From NCBI GenBank assembly GCA_964512305.1, contig CAZEIW010000147.1, forward strand, positions 1-20,296: a stretch of 20,296 nt of DNA. The letters are read 5' to 3'. This DNA is from CAZEIW01 sp964512305. GTDB taxonomy: Bacteria; Pseudomonadota; Gammaproteobacteria; Burkholderiales; Burkholderiaceae_F. Below are positions 13,963 through 20,296 of this stretch, one piece after another. The notes beneath the pieces are model-generated. The model was not told where the DNA came from. It did no database searches and saw nothing but the letters and a program-made list of their open reading frames with translations. Made by a program: the position numbers and the translations under genes. How positions within the stretch are numbered: the stretch's first letter is position 1; each line of letters opens with the position of its first letter.

Positions 13963-14613
13963 ATGCCGGACCTGCTTCCTTCCCTACCCCTGTTGGCCGC
14001 GTTTCTGGCGGCAAGCTTTGTGCTGGCGGTGACGCCGGGACCCGGTGTGCTTTACATCGTCACAAGAAGCGCCACCCAAGGTCGCGGGGCGGGACTGGCG
14101 TCGGTCGCCGGCGTCGCGCTGGGCAACCTCGGCAACGCGATGGCGGCTTCGCTCGGGCTGGCCGCAGTGTTCGCGATCTCCTCCGCAGCGTTCGTGCTGG
14201 TCAAGTACCTCGGCGCGGCATACCTCGTGTACCTGGGCGTACGTGCGCTGGCGTCGACCGCTCCCGTCACGGCGCCGGAGCAGGCGCCATTGGCGGCCCT
14301 GGCGATGCGCCGCATCTTCCTGGACGGCTTCGTCGTCGCGCTGTTCAATCCGAAGACGGCTCTGTTCTTCGCCGCCTTCCTGCCGCAGTTCCTGAGCCCC
14401 GCCGCCGGACCCCTCCAGGCGATCGCGATGGGGGCGATCTTCGTGCTGATCGCCGCGACAACCGACAGCTGCTACGCGCTTGCCTCGGGCGCCGTTCAGC
14501 CATGGCTCAAGCGCGCGGGTGGCGCCGGCCGCATCGGGCGCTATTTGAGCGGCGGCGTGTTCATCGGCCTGGGCATCCTGACCGCGGTGTCGGGGCAACG
14601 CTCCAAGGCCTGA
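13963..14613 (+). CDS. LysE family amino-acid exporter
   Basis: A 216-residue inner-membrane protein of the LysE/RhtB family. It has about six hydrophobic segments, the family motif VTPGPGVLYIV near residue 25-35, and the later FNPKTALFFAAFLPQF segment. Members export amino acids or their analogues using the proton gradient; the substrate here cannot be told. I chose ATG 13963, which gives the usual short N-terminus (MPDLLPSLPLLAAFL); an ATG at 13918 would add 15 residues of non-membrane sequence. The gene ends one base from the convergent lipoprotein stop, leaving no room for a dedicated terminator. Confidence 0.9.
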   Translation: MPDLLPSLPLLAAFLAASFVLAVTPGPGVLYIVTRSATQGRGAGLASVAGVALGNLGNAMAASLGLAAVFAISSAAFVLVKYLGAAYLVYLGVRALASTAPVTAPEQAPLAALAMRRIFLDGFVVALFNPKTALFFAAFLPQFLSPAAGPLQAIAMGAIFVLIAATTDSCYALASGAVQPWLKRAGGAGRIGRYLSGGVFIGLGILTAVSGQRSKA

Positions 14614-14614
14614 C

Positions 14615-15205
14615 CTAACTCCTCAGCCGCGCGCCCAGGGCCATCTTCTCGATCTGCGCCTCGTACCGCGGGAAGAACCCAAGGTGAGGCGCCGAGTAGA
14701 GTATGACGGTCAGCTCGCCCTGGTGGATCGCGCCATAGCCCACGCCGGCGAGACGGACGTTGTCGCTGCGGCGCTTGAGCTCGTACCGGAAGCGGAAGCC
14801 GTCTTCGCCGAGAAACGCGACGGGCTCGAGCTTCTCGAGGGTGAAAGTCGATCCCCTCTCCGTGAGCAGGCCCTGGAAAAGCGCCACGACTTCGTTGGGC
14901 TGCATGCCGGAACGGAAGGTCAGCGGACGCTGTTTCTTGGCGTCGCGCTTGACGATGTCGGCGCCGTCCTTGATGGCGACGAAGAACTGCAGGCGATCGA
15001 CCGCGAAACCCTCGATGGTCCAGGTCGGGATGACATCGCTGTCGGTGGTGTCGAAGCGGTTCCACGGTCCGTCGAGCTCGACATCGAGCCTGTTGGCGAC
15101 CGTCTGATGCCCCTGCTCCAACTTCACGACCTTGACCTTCACCGCTCCGGGCGTCGCGCAAGCGGCGAGCAGGAAAGCCGTCGCACCGATCCAAAGACTC
15201 TTCAC
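14615..15205 (-). CDS. Putative lipoprotein of an M48-protease operon
   Basis: A 196-residue predicted lipoprotein. The lipobox LLAAC places the modified cysteine at residue 16 and the +2 residue is Ala, so an outer-membrane destination is likely. The mature part is strand-rich (ELDGPWNRFD, WTIEGFAVDRLQFFVAI, GFRFRYELKRR, LTVILYSAPHLGFF) and I recognise no domain. Its ATG overlaps the stop of the M48 gene (ATGA), so it is coupled to it as the third gene of the operon 16363-17121, 15202-16356, 14615-15205. It may be an envelope partner or substrate of the protease. Confidence 0.85.
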   Translation of the reverse strand: MKSLWIGATAFLLAACATPGAVKVKVVKLEQGHQTVANRLDVELDGPWNRFDTTDSDVIPTWTIEGFAVDRLQFFVAIKDGADIVKRDAKKQRPLTFRSGMQPNEVVALFQGLLTERGSTFTLEKLEPVAFLGEDGFRFRYELKRRSDNVRLAGVGYGAIHQGELTVILYSAPHLGFFPRYEAQIEKMALGARLRS

Positions 15206-16356
15206 GACTCGAGCTCCTTGAGCTTGTTGCGGATGATTCCTTCGTCGACCGCGCCGGGCTTGGCTTCCAGGTAGCTTGCGAACGACGCGCGGGCCATCGC
15301 TCTGTCGCCGCGCGCCAGGTAGACGTAGCCGAGCGCGCGGTGCACCTCGGCCGGAGGCGCCGGCATCGCGGCCGCCGCCTGCAGGTCGCTGAACGCGCTC
15401 TCGGGATCTCCCGGCTGGCCCCGCAGCCGGTGCGACTCGGCGCGGTAGTACAGCAGGTCCGGGCGCTGTGGCGAGCGCCGAACCATGCGGTCGAACAGCA
15501 GGATCGATTGGTCGTACTCGGCGCGGTTGAGCTCGTCGTCGAGGAAGTCGCGGATCAGGGGATCGAGGTGCCGAGCGAGTTGCTCCTCACGCGTAACGCC
15601 TGCCCCCGAACCGGCCAGCCGCGCGAGTGTTTCCTGGCGCTCGGCCATCGCGGGGTGGGTCGCGAACATCGGGCTCGTCTTCGTCGCGTCGGACCCGGGC
15701 CGCGCCGTGGCCTCGGCCAGCATGTTCGACCAGATGACCGATGCCTGCCGCGGGTCGTAACCGGCGCGGCGCATCAGCGTGAGGCCGATGCTGTCGGCCT
15801 CGCGCTCCTGGTCGCGCGAAAACGAGAACAGGCTCAGCGACACGGCGAGCGAACCGAGTGCGCCGGCGCCGAGCGGCGCGAGCAGGCTCGCCCAGGCACT
15901 GCGGGACTTGGCGTCGCGCAGGTGCTCCAGCGAATGGCGGCGCAGGTAGTGCCCGATTTCGTGGCCGAGCACGGCCGCAAGCTGGGCCTCGTTCTCCACC
16001 CGCAGCAGCAATCCCGACCAGACCTGGAGCATGCCGTTGGCAGCCATCGTGGCATTGAACCAGGGGGTGCGCACGACGTACACGCGAATGTCGGGGCAGT
16101 GCGCACTGGCCAGCGAGCACGCGATCGCGTGGACGTAGTCGTGCAGCGCCTGGTCGCGGATCAGGAACTCGCCCCTGCGCAGTTTGCGCTCGGCGCGATC
16201 CAATATTGCCCAAAGGCCGCCCTCGTCGCTCGCCGGATCCGGAGCCGTGATACGAGGAGGGTCGACCCAATCGGCGGAGGGATCGGCGGCGAACGCGCGG
16301 GCCGCCAGCAGCGCGCAATGGGCGCATCCGAGCCGCAGCACTCCGCGCCGGTCCAT
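15202..16356 (-). CDS. M48 family metalloprotease with C-terminal TPR-like region (BepA-like)
   Basis: A 384-residue exported zinc protease. Residues 1-24 form a signal peptide (ending AFA|AD). The zinc site is HEIGH (132-136) with a third ligand from EREAD (184-188), and a later THP motif (FATHPAMAERQ) as in BepA-type enzymes. Residues from about 300 to the end are TPR-like helices (LLYYRAESHRLRG, HRALGYVYLARGDRAMA). BepA in E. coli works in the periplasm on outer-membrane protein assembly; the same role here is inference. It begins 6 nt after the upstream gene and overlaps the lipoprotein gene by 4 nt. Confidence 0.93.
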   Translation of the reverse strand: MDRRGVLRLGCAHCALLAARAFAADPSADWVDPPRITAPDPASDEGGLWAILDRAERKLRRGEFLIRDQALHDYVHAIACSLASAHCPDIRVYVVRTPWFNATMAANGMLQVWSGLLLRVENEAQLAAVLGHEIGHYLRRHSLEHLRDAKSRSAWASLLAPLGAGALGSLAVSLSLFSFSRDQEREADSIGLTLMRRAGYDPRQASVIWSNMLAEATARPGSDATKTSPMFATHPAMAERQETLARLAGSGAGVTREEQLARHLDPLIRDFLDDELNRAEYDQSILLFDRMVRRSPQRPDLLYYRAESHRLRGQPGDPESAFSDLQAAAAMPAPPAEVHRALGYVYLARGDRAMARASFASYLEAKPGAVDEGIIRNKLKELES

Positions 16357-16362
16357 GGCAGG

Positions 16363-17121
16363 TCAACGCCCCGCGGGGAAGTCCTTGAACAGCACGCCGA
16401 TCGTCTCCTCCGCGCCGGCCGCATCGCGCAAGTCGCCCGACGCGCGACCCATCCAGTTGAACCAGAGGACGCGCCCGGTCTCGAGATCGACCAGTGACGC
16501 GTAGGCGACCTGGCGCCCACCGCCGCGAACGGCAACCACCCCGGTCGCGGCGCCTAACACCGCCATCAGGGCCGAGGTCACCTTGCGCTCGGTGGTCGCA
16601 TAGCTGTCGCGCACAAACGTGAACAGGGCGTAGCCCGCCCCGGTCCTGTCCCGCAACGGGTGCAGGGCGTCGCCGAAGCTCCAGTCGAGATTCCCTTCCT
16701 TGGACGGGAGGTGGAAGTTCGCCGCCCCGAAGTGATGCACCAGGATCGCGTTGGCGACCGCCGCATGCAGATTCAACTGCTCGCCCAGGTCGTCGGCAAC
16801 GGCTTCCTCGAGCTTCATCATCGAGACGCGGAGCGAGTCCTGGCGCGCCAGGATCCGCTCCAGCATCTGCGACTGGGCCGTCGAGGTCCAGTCGGCCTTG
16901 GGCTCGAGCACGCCACCCGTCGTAAGCTGGAACAACTCGACGTCGGGCGAGACGATCAGTACCTTGGCGTCGGCGGGCAGGGCGGTGAATCCCTGCGCCA
17001 GCCTGGCCGGATCCTCGGCACGAACGGGAGCGGCCGACGCAGCGAGGATGGCGAACAGTGCGGCGAGCGTCACACGCGCCCGCAGGTTTTGCCGTTCGGG
17101 GATACGCGCTTCGGTCTTCAT
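16363..17121 (-). CDS. Secreted protein of unknown function, first gene of the M48 operon
   Basis: A 252-residue exported protein. A signal peptide covers residues 1-35 (cleavage near VRA|ED). The mature part contains KVLIVSPDVELFQL, a long helical middle (LERILARQDSLRVSMMKLEEAV) and a C-terminal segment with LVDLETGRVLWFNWM and EETIGVLFKDFPAGR. The phrasing of the last part resembles periplasmic or outer-membrane-associated proteins that report envelope status, but I recognise no named family. The ATG at 17121 has a strong GGAGGGG site; an upstream ATG at 17175 lacks one. A credible promoter lies 33 nt ahead. It leads the three-gene operon with the M48 protease and the lipoprotein. Confidence 0.82.
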   Translation of the reverse strand: MKTEARIPERQNLRARVTLAALFAILAASAAPVRAEDPARLAQGFTALPADAKVLIVSPDVELFQLTTGGVLEPKADWTSTAQSQMLERILARQDSLRVSMMKLEEAVADDLGEQLNLHAAVANAILVHHFGAANFHLPSKEGNLDWSFGDALHPLRDRTGAGYALFTFVRDSYATTERKVTSALMAVLGAATGVVAVRGGGRQVAYASLVDLETGRVLWFNWMGRASGDLRDAAGAEETIGVLFKDFPAGR

Positions 17122-17153
17122 CGCCCCTCCGGGGGTGCCCTCTGCCTGGCGCT

Positions 17154-17182
17154 GTGTTAAGCGTTCGCGCTCCAACGGTCAA
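17154..17182 (-). promoter_or_regulatory. Candidate sigma-70 promoter of the M48 operon
   Basis: On the minus strand TTGACC (17177-17182, 5 of 6 matches) and TAACAC (17154-17159, 3 of 6) are separated by exactly 17 nt. The start point would be near 17147, giving a leader of about 26 nt that carries the GGAGGGG ribosome-binding site of the first gene. The remaining gap to 17260 is GC-rich with no other clear signal. Confidence 0.5.
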
Positions 17183-17259
17183 GAGGAGGAATCAGCACCC
17201 CGGTGCGAGGGGGGTCCGACGGCCCGGTCGCACGATCCGACGGCGAACCGCGCTGCGGC

Positions 17260-18540
17260 TCACCGACCGACGTAGCGCACCCGCCAGACCGAGTTGGACG
17301 CATCGTCGGTCACCAGCAGCGAGCCGTCCACGGCCTCCGCGACCCCCACCGGACGCCCCCAGACCGTACGGTCGTCGACGACAAATCCGGTCAGGAAATC
17401 CTCATAGGCGCCATCGGCGCGTCCGTGCTCCAGCCGCACCCGGATCACCTCATAGCCGGTACGCGTCGAGCGGTTCCACGAGCCGTGCTCGGCGGCGAAG
17501 ATATTGCCGCGATACGCCATGGGGAACTGCGTGCCGCGATAGAACGTCATCTGAAGCGAAGCGTCGTGCGGCTGCAGCAGGACGTCGGGCACGATCGCGA
17601 TACGGCCGAGCTCGGGGTGCTTGCCACGATGGCGCGGATCCGGGTGCTCGCCGATGTACCACCACGGCCAGCCGTAGAAGCCGCCTTCCTGGACATGCGT
17701 GATGTAGTCGGGAACAAGATTGTCGCCAAGGCCGTCGCGCTCGTTCACGCTGCACCACAGCTGTCCCGTGTCCGGGTCGACCGCAAGACCCGACGGGTTC
17801 CGGATGCCCCAGGCGTAGACGCGCCGGTGCGAGCCGTCCGGCTCGAACGCCAGGATCATCGCGCGCCCCGCCTCCGCCGGCGTGGTGTCCGGATCGGCCA
17901 CGTTCGACGCCGAGCCCACCGCGACGAACATCAGCTTGCCGTCGGTGGAGAACGCGACGTCACGCGTCCAGTGTCCGCCGCCCGAGGGCAGTTCCGCGAC
18001 CCGCTGCGGCGTGCCGCTCGAATGCAGGTCGCCGCTGCGGTACGGAATCCGCAGCACCGCATCGGCGCCGCCGACGTACAGCCAGTGCGGATCGGGTCCT
18101 GGCGGAAAGAACGCGAGGCCGTAAGGCCGGTCCAGTCCGTCCGCGAACACCTCGGTTCGCTGCGGCGTCCCCTGCGGGGTGAAACCGCGCAGGACGCTGA
18201 CCCGGCCTGCCGCGCTTTCGGCGACGAAGACGTCGCCATTGGGCGCGGTGCGTATCACGCGCGGCTCGATCAGCCCCTGCGCATACCGTGTGACCTCGAA
18301 TCCCGGCGGTGCCTTCGGCCAGGCCTTGGCCGGGCGTTCGACGAGGGTCGGCGTGTTGACCGCCGACCGGGTCGCATACGGCTGAGGCAGTTCGTCCGCG
18401 GTGATCCGGTGCACGGTCCCGGGCGCCTCGGAGTGGTAGTCGGTGAACGGCGCGGCTGCGGTCAGCAATGCCACTACGGCGAGCGCGTGAATGGCTTTCG
18501 CTTTCGCGGCGAATCGTGCGCGGGGCGGCGTGATCTGCAT
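17260..18540 (-). CDS. Sorbosone dehydrogenase family PQQ-type beta-propeller protein
   Basis: A 426-residue exported protein related to soluble PQQ-dependent glucose/sorbosone dehydrogenases. Residues 1-30 or so are a signal peptide, followed by the family's PFTDYHSEAPGTVHRIT segment. Propeller marks are IRTAPNGDVFVAES, SGGGHWTRDVAFSTDG, WGIRNPSGLAVDP, WPWWYIGEHPDPRHRG and the C-terminal PVGVAEAVDGSLLVTDDASNSVWRV. The family oxidises sugars or sugar aldehydes in the periplasm, but many members have no known substrate and no pqq genes are in view. I chose ATG 18540 (GGAG upstream, compact signal) over ATGs at 18606-18609, which would run across a regulatory box. It is divergent from the osmC-like gene. 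Confidence 0.9.
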   Translation of the reverse strand: MQITPPRARFAAKAKAIHALAVVALLTAAAPFTDYHSEAPGTVHRITADELPQPYATRSAVNTPTLVERPAKAWPKAPPGFEVTRYAQGLIEPRVIRTAPNGDVFVAESAAGRVSVLRGFTPQGTPQRTEVFADGLDRPYGLAFFPPGPDPHWLYVGGADAVLRIPYRSGDLHSSGTPQRVAELPSGGGHWTRDVAFSTDGKLMFVAVGSASNVADPDTTPAEAGRAMILAFEPDGSHRRVYAWGIRNPSGLAVDPDTGQLWCSVNERDGLGDNLVPDYITHVQEGGFYGWPWWYIGEHPDPRHRGKHPELGRIAIVPDVLLQPHDASLQMTFYRGTQFPMAYRGNIFAAEHGSWNRSTRTGYEVIRVRLEHGRADGAYEDFLTGFVVDDRTVWGRPVGVAEAVDGSLLVTDDASNSVWRVRYVGR

Positions 18541-18595
18541 TCGCGCTCCGTTTCCGTCGGCGGACGCTGCCGAACATACACCCTGCGAACTGCGG

Positions 18596-18609
18596 TTGAC
18601 GATCATCAA
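18596..18609. promoter_or_regulatory. CRP/FNR-type box between the sorbosone-dehydrogenase and osmC-like genes
   Basis: TTGAC-GATC-ATCAA matches the FNR/ANR consensus at all but one half-site base. Its centre is 40 nt before the osmC-like ATG (18643) and 62 nt before the divergent dehydrogenase ATG (18540). Class II spacing toward osmC points to TACCTT at 18631-18636 as -10, which would start transcription at about 18643, on the ATG itself. Toward the dehydrogenase TATGTT (minus strand, 18573-18578) is the best -10-like hexamer, but the spacing is off. Confidence 0.55.
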
Positions 18610-18642
18610 GCGCGCGTGGCGTGCGGCGGGTACCTTTCAAAC

Positions 18643-19107
18643 ATGCTTCCCTTCCCTCATACCTATGCGGCCAGCGCCGCTGGAACAGCGTCCGGAACCG
18701 TGTCGCTGGCATCGCCGGGCCTCTCGAATCTCGACAGTGCCGCGCCGGCCGAATTCGGCGGGCCGGGCGATCTCTGGTCTCCGGAGACCATGCTGTGCGC
18801 AGCCCTCGCCGACTGCTTCGTGCTGACGTTTCGCGCGGTCGCCCGCGCGGCGCGGCTCGAGTGGCAGCGGCTGGAGTGCAAGACCGAGGGGATCCTCGAT
18901 CGCGTCGACGGCGTTTCCCGCTTCACGCGCTACACCACCCTCGCGACCCTGACCGTGCCGGCCGGGACCGACGCGGCCAAAGCCCGCCAGCTGCTCGAGA
19001 AAGCCGAGCACGGGTGCCTGATCGCCAACTCGGTCACCGGCGAGCGGGAGCTGGTGATTCAGATCGCGCTCGGCGAGTCGCAAGCATCCGAGATTCGAGC
19101 CGCCTGA
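18643..19107 (+). CDS. OsmC family peroxiredoxin-like protein
   Basis: A 154-residue cytoplasmic protein of the OsmC/Ohr family, which reduces organic hydroperoxides with a reactive cysteine pair. C58 (LCAALADCF) and C125 (EHGCLIANS) stand at the peroxidatic and resolving positions, nearly the numbering of E. coli OsmC; C52 is an extra cysteine. SPETML precedes the first cysteine as in the family. It is closer to the OsmC-like branch that keeps GCLIANSV in place of the Ohr CPY/CPV motif. The ATG at 18643 has no good ribosome-binding site, and the predicted FNR-type promoter would give a leaderless message. The 3' end is followed directly by an attC-like repeat. Confidence 0.9.
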   Translation: MLPFPHTYAASAAGTASGTVSLASPGLSNLDSAAPAEFGGPGDLWSPETMLCAALADCFVLTFRAVARAARLEWQRLECKTEGILDRVDGVSRFTRYTTLATLTVPAGTDAAKARQLLEKAEHGCLIANSVTGERELVIQIALGESQASEIRAA

Positions 19108-19210
19108 TCTCTTCCTCGATGGAAGCCCGTCGCCGACGAGCATCCGTTCCAACGACTGGTTAGGCATGCTCATCGCTTGCCTAACGCCCGAGTTGAGCGG
19201 TGTCCAGAGG
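19108..19210. repeat. attC-like (gene-cassette-type) repeat ends
   Basis: GTTAGGC at 19159-19165 and GCCTAAC at 19179-19185 are an inverted pair matching the attC core sites (GTTRRRY and RYYYAAC), only 13 nt apart; counting flanking A/T the stem is 8 bp. GCCTAACGCCCGAGTTGAGCGG at 19179-19200 looks like the outer end of an attC arm, and CGTTCCAACGACTGGTTAGGC at 19145-19165 like the end of another. So two element ends lie back to back between osmC and the TolC-family gene. No integrase or complete cassette is visible. The rest of the gap, 19211-19432, has no gene or signal that I can support. Confidence 0.5.
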
Positions 19211-19432
19211 CGCCGCGTCGCCAAACGAAGGACGTCCGTCGCCCGCAGTCTTGTGGCTTCCGCCGCCATTTTCCGCCCAACCTTTTCGTACCATCGCCAA
19301 GTTTCATCCTTTCAATTCCACGTCTGGTCGTGGCCGATTCGCACGCAATGCTAGGCCGCCAGAGAGCGAACATCTACCGCGAAGCGGACGTGATAGACGC
19401 GAGCAAATCGAATCTGCCGCTCGTCCTACTGA

Positions 19433-20296
19433 CTACTGCTGGGCTGCGGGCGGCGACCTTAGGGCCGCCGATATCTCGGCGATCTGCTCCTCGCTCGCAT
19501 CGCCTGCCGCGGCCGCGAGCTGCAGCCGGCTGAACAGCCACTCATAGCGCGCCCGCGACCACGCGGCGTCCGCCGCAAGCGCGTCGCTCTGCGCGTTGAC
19601 GAGGTCGAGCGTCGTGCGGGCGCCCGCCTCGACGCCGAGCTGGGTCGCGTCGAGACGACTGTGCGCGGAGCGTCGCGCCTGCGCGAGCGAGGCGATGCGC
19701 GCCGCGCCCTGGCTCACGCCCAGCCAGGCCCGCCGCGTCTGCTGCGCAACCGCTTGGCGGGTCCGTTCGAGCTCGAAGCCCGCCTGGTCGGCGTCGGCGA
19801 CGGCTTCGTCGTACCGTGCGCCGCGCATCCCGCCGGTGAAGACGGGGATCGACAGTTGCAGGCCGATCGTGCGCGAGGCCGTGCTGTTGCGGGCCACGCC
19901 GTAGTCGCCCGTGCCGTGTGCCTGCTGGCCGCTCGCCTGCGCGACCAGAGCCAGGCGGGGCGCCGACAGGGCCCGGTGCTGGTCGATCCGGTCGCGCGCC
20001 ATGTCGGCGGCGATCCGCTGCATCGCCAGCAGCGGGCTGCCGGCTTCGGCCTGCGACAGCCATTGTTCGACCGGGGCCGGCGTCGCCGCCGCCAGCGGAG
20101 CGTCGGCGTCGAGTCCGACGAGCGCGCTCGCCGGCAGTTGCGTGATGTCGGTGAACGCGGCGCGTTTCAATTCGAGCTCGCCTTGCGCGTCGACAAGGCG
20201 CGCCCGCGTCGCATCGAGCCTGGCCTGCGCCTCGAGACTGTCCGTGACCGGCAGATCGCCGGCATCGAAGCGTTCGCTCGCCTCGGCGGCGGCGCG
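19433..20296 (-). CDS. TolC family outer-membrane efflux protein, C-terminal 287 residues (partial)
   Basis: The reading frame is open to the right edge of the window, so the start lies outside. The visible part is the second repeat of a TolC-type channel: helices around ASERFDAGDLPVTDSLEAQARLDATRARLVDAQ, the strand segment RTIGLQLSIPVFTGGMRGARYDEAVADADQAG (a TolC hallmark), and the final LGVEAGARTTLDLVNAQSDALAADAAWSRARYEW before a short polar tail. Such proteins form the outer-membrane duct of type I secretion or RND/MFS efflux systems. The partner genes would lie upstream, beyond the window. No terminator is evident after the stop at 19433. Confidence 0.93.
   Translation of the reverse strand, partial: RAAAEASERFDAGDLPVTDSLEAQARLDATRARLVDAQGELELKRAAFTDITQLPASALVGLDADAPLAAATPAPVEQWLSQAEAGSPLLAMQRIAADMARDRIDQHRALSAPRLALVAQASGQQAHGTGDYGVARNSTASRTIGLQLSIPVFTGGMRGARYDEAVADADQAGFELERTRQAVAQQTRRAWLGVSQGAARIASLAQARRSAHSRLDATQLGVEAGARTTLDLVNAQSDALAADAAWSRARYEWLFSRLQLAAAAGDASEEQIAEISAALRSPPAAQQ

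Noticed and set aside
17203..18642. N-terminal extension of the osmC-like frame across the dehydrogenase gene
   Set aside because: The extension is an antisense shadow of the sorbosone-dehydrogenase gene; the OsmC domain begins at the ATG at 18643.
19166..19354. Short frames in the attC-like gap
   Set aside because: They translate repeat sequence on either strand, a known source of false proteins, and lack translation signals.

Overview
This is a GC-rich window (intergenic DNA included) with gene content and order typical of a betaproteobacterium, most likely Burkholderiales. The pointers are rppH facing proS with a lytic transglycosylase gene behind proS, ffh divergent from ypjD, and the series ypjD - PP0621-type gene - pilS - pilR - ampD. 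I cannot name the genus. No rRNA, tRNA, CRISPR array, prophage or transposase gene is visible. The window is ordinary chromosome with repeat-bearing gaps near both ends.

Layout. 1-284 is repeat-rich non-coding DNA: an inverted pair of REP-like palindromes and a 16-bp tandem array. 285-3359 holds rppH (-), then proS (+) overlapped by a Tat-type secreted lytic transglycosylase. 3582-4217 is ompW, with a CRP/FNR-type box upstream and a strong intrinsic terminator that touches the stop codon of convergent ffh (4273-5661, -). 5704-10699 is one + strand cluster: ypjD, a small zinc-ribbon membrane protein, the PilS/PilR two-component pair that controls type IV pilin transcription in other bacteria, and ampD for peptidoglycan recycling. 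10979-11913 (-) has a YdaT-like 63-residue protein and a DUF924 protein. 12113-13743 (+) is a YeiH-type putative sulfate exporter coupled to a small Cys-rich protein. 13963-14613 is a LysE-type exporter. 14615-17121 (-) is a three-gene envelope operon (secreted protein, M48 metalloprotease with TPR-like tail, lipoprotein). 17260-18540 (-) is a secreted sorbosone-dehydrogenase-type beta-propeller enzyme, divergent from an OsmC-type peroxidase (18643-19107, +). A gap carrying an attC-like repeat follows, then the C-terminal 287 residues of a TolC-family outer-membrane protein (-) that runs off the right edge.

Two observations stand out. First, from ypjD to ampD every intercistronic gap is bridged by mini-ORFs (9, 17, 12 and 14 codons plus stop). 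Their start and stop codons interlock with the flanking genes through ATGA/GTGA overlaps, so translation could in principle pass through 5 kb without an untranslated gap, although pilS, pilR and ampD lack clear Shine-Dalgarno sequences. Second, three intergenic regions carry near-perfect CRP/FNR-family palindromes (TTGAC-N4-(A/G)TCAA), before ompW, the YdaT-like gene and the osmC-like gene. This suggests a small oxygen- or redox-responsive regulon. Both are inferences from sequence alone.
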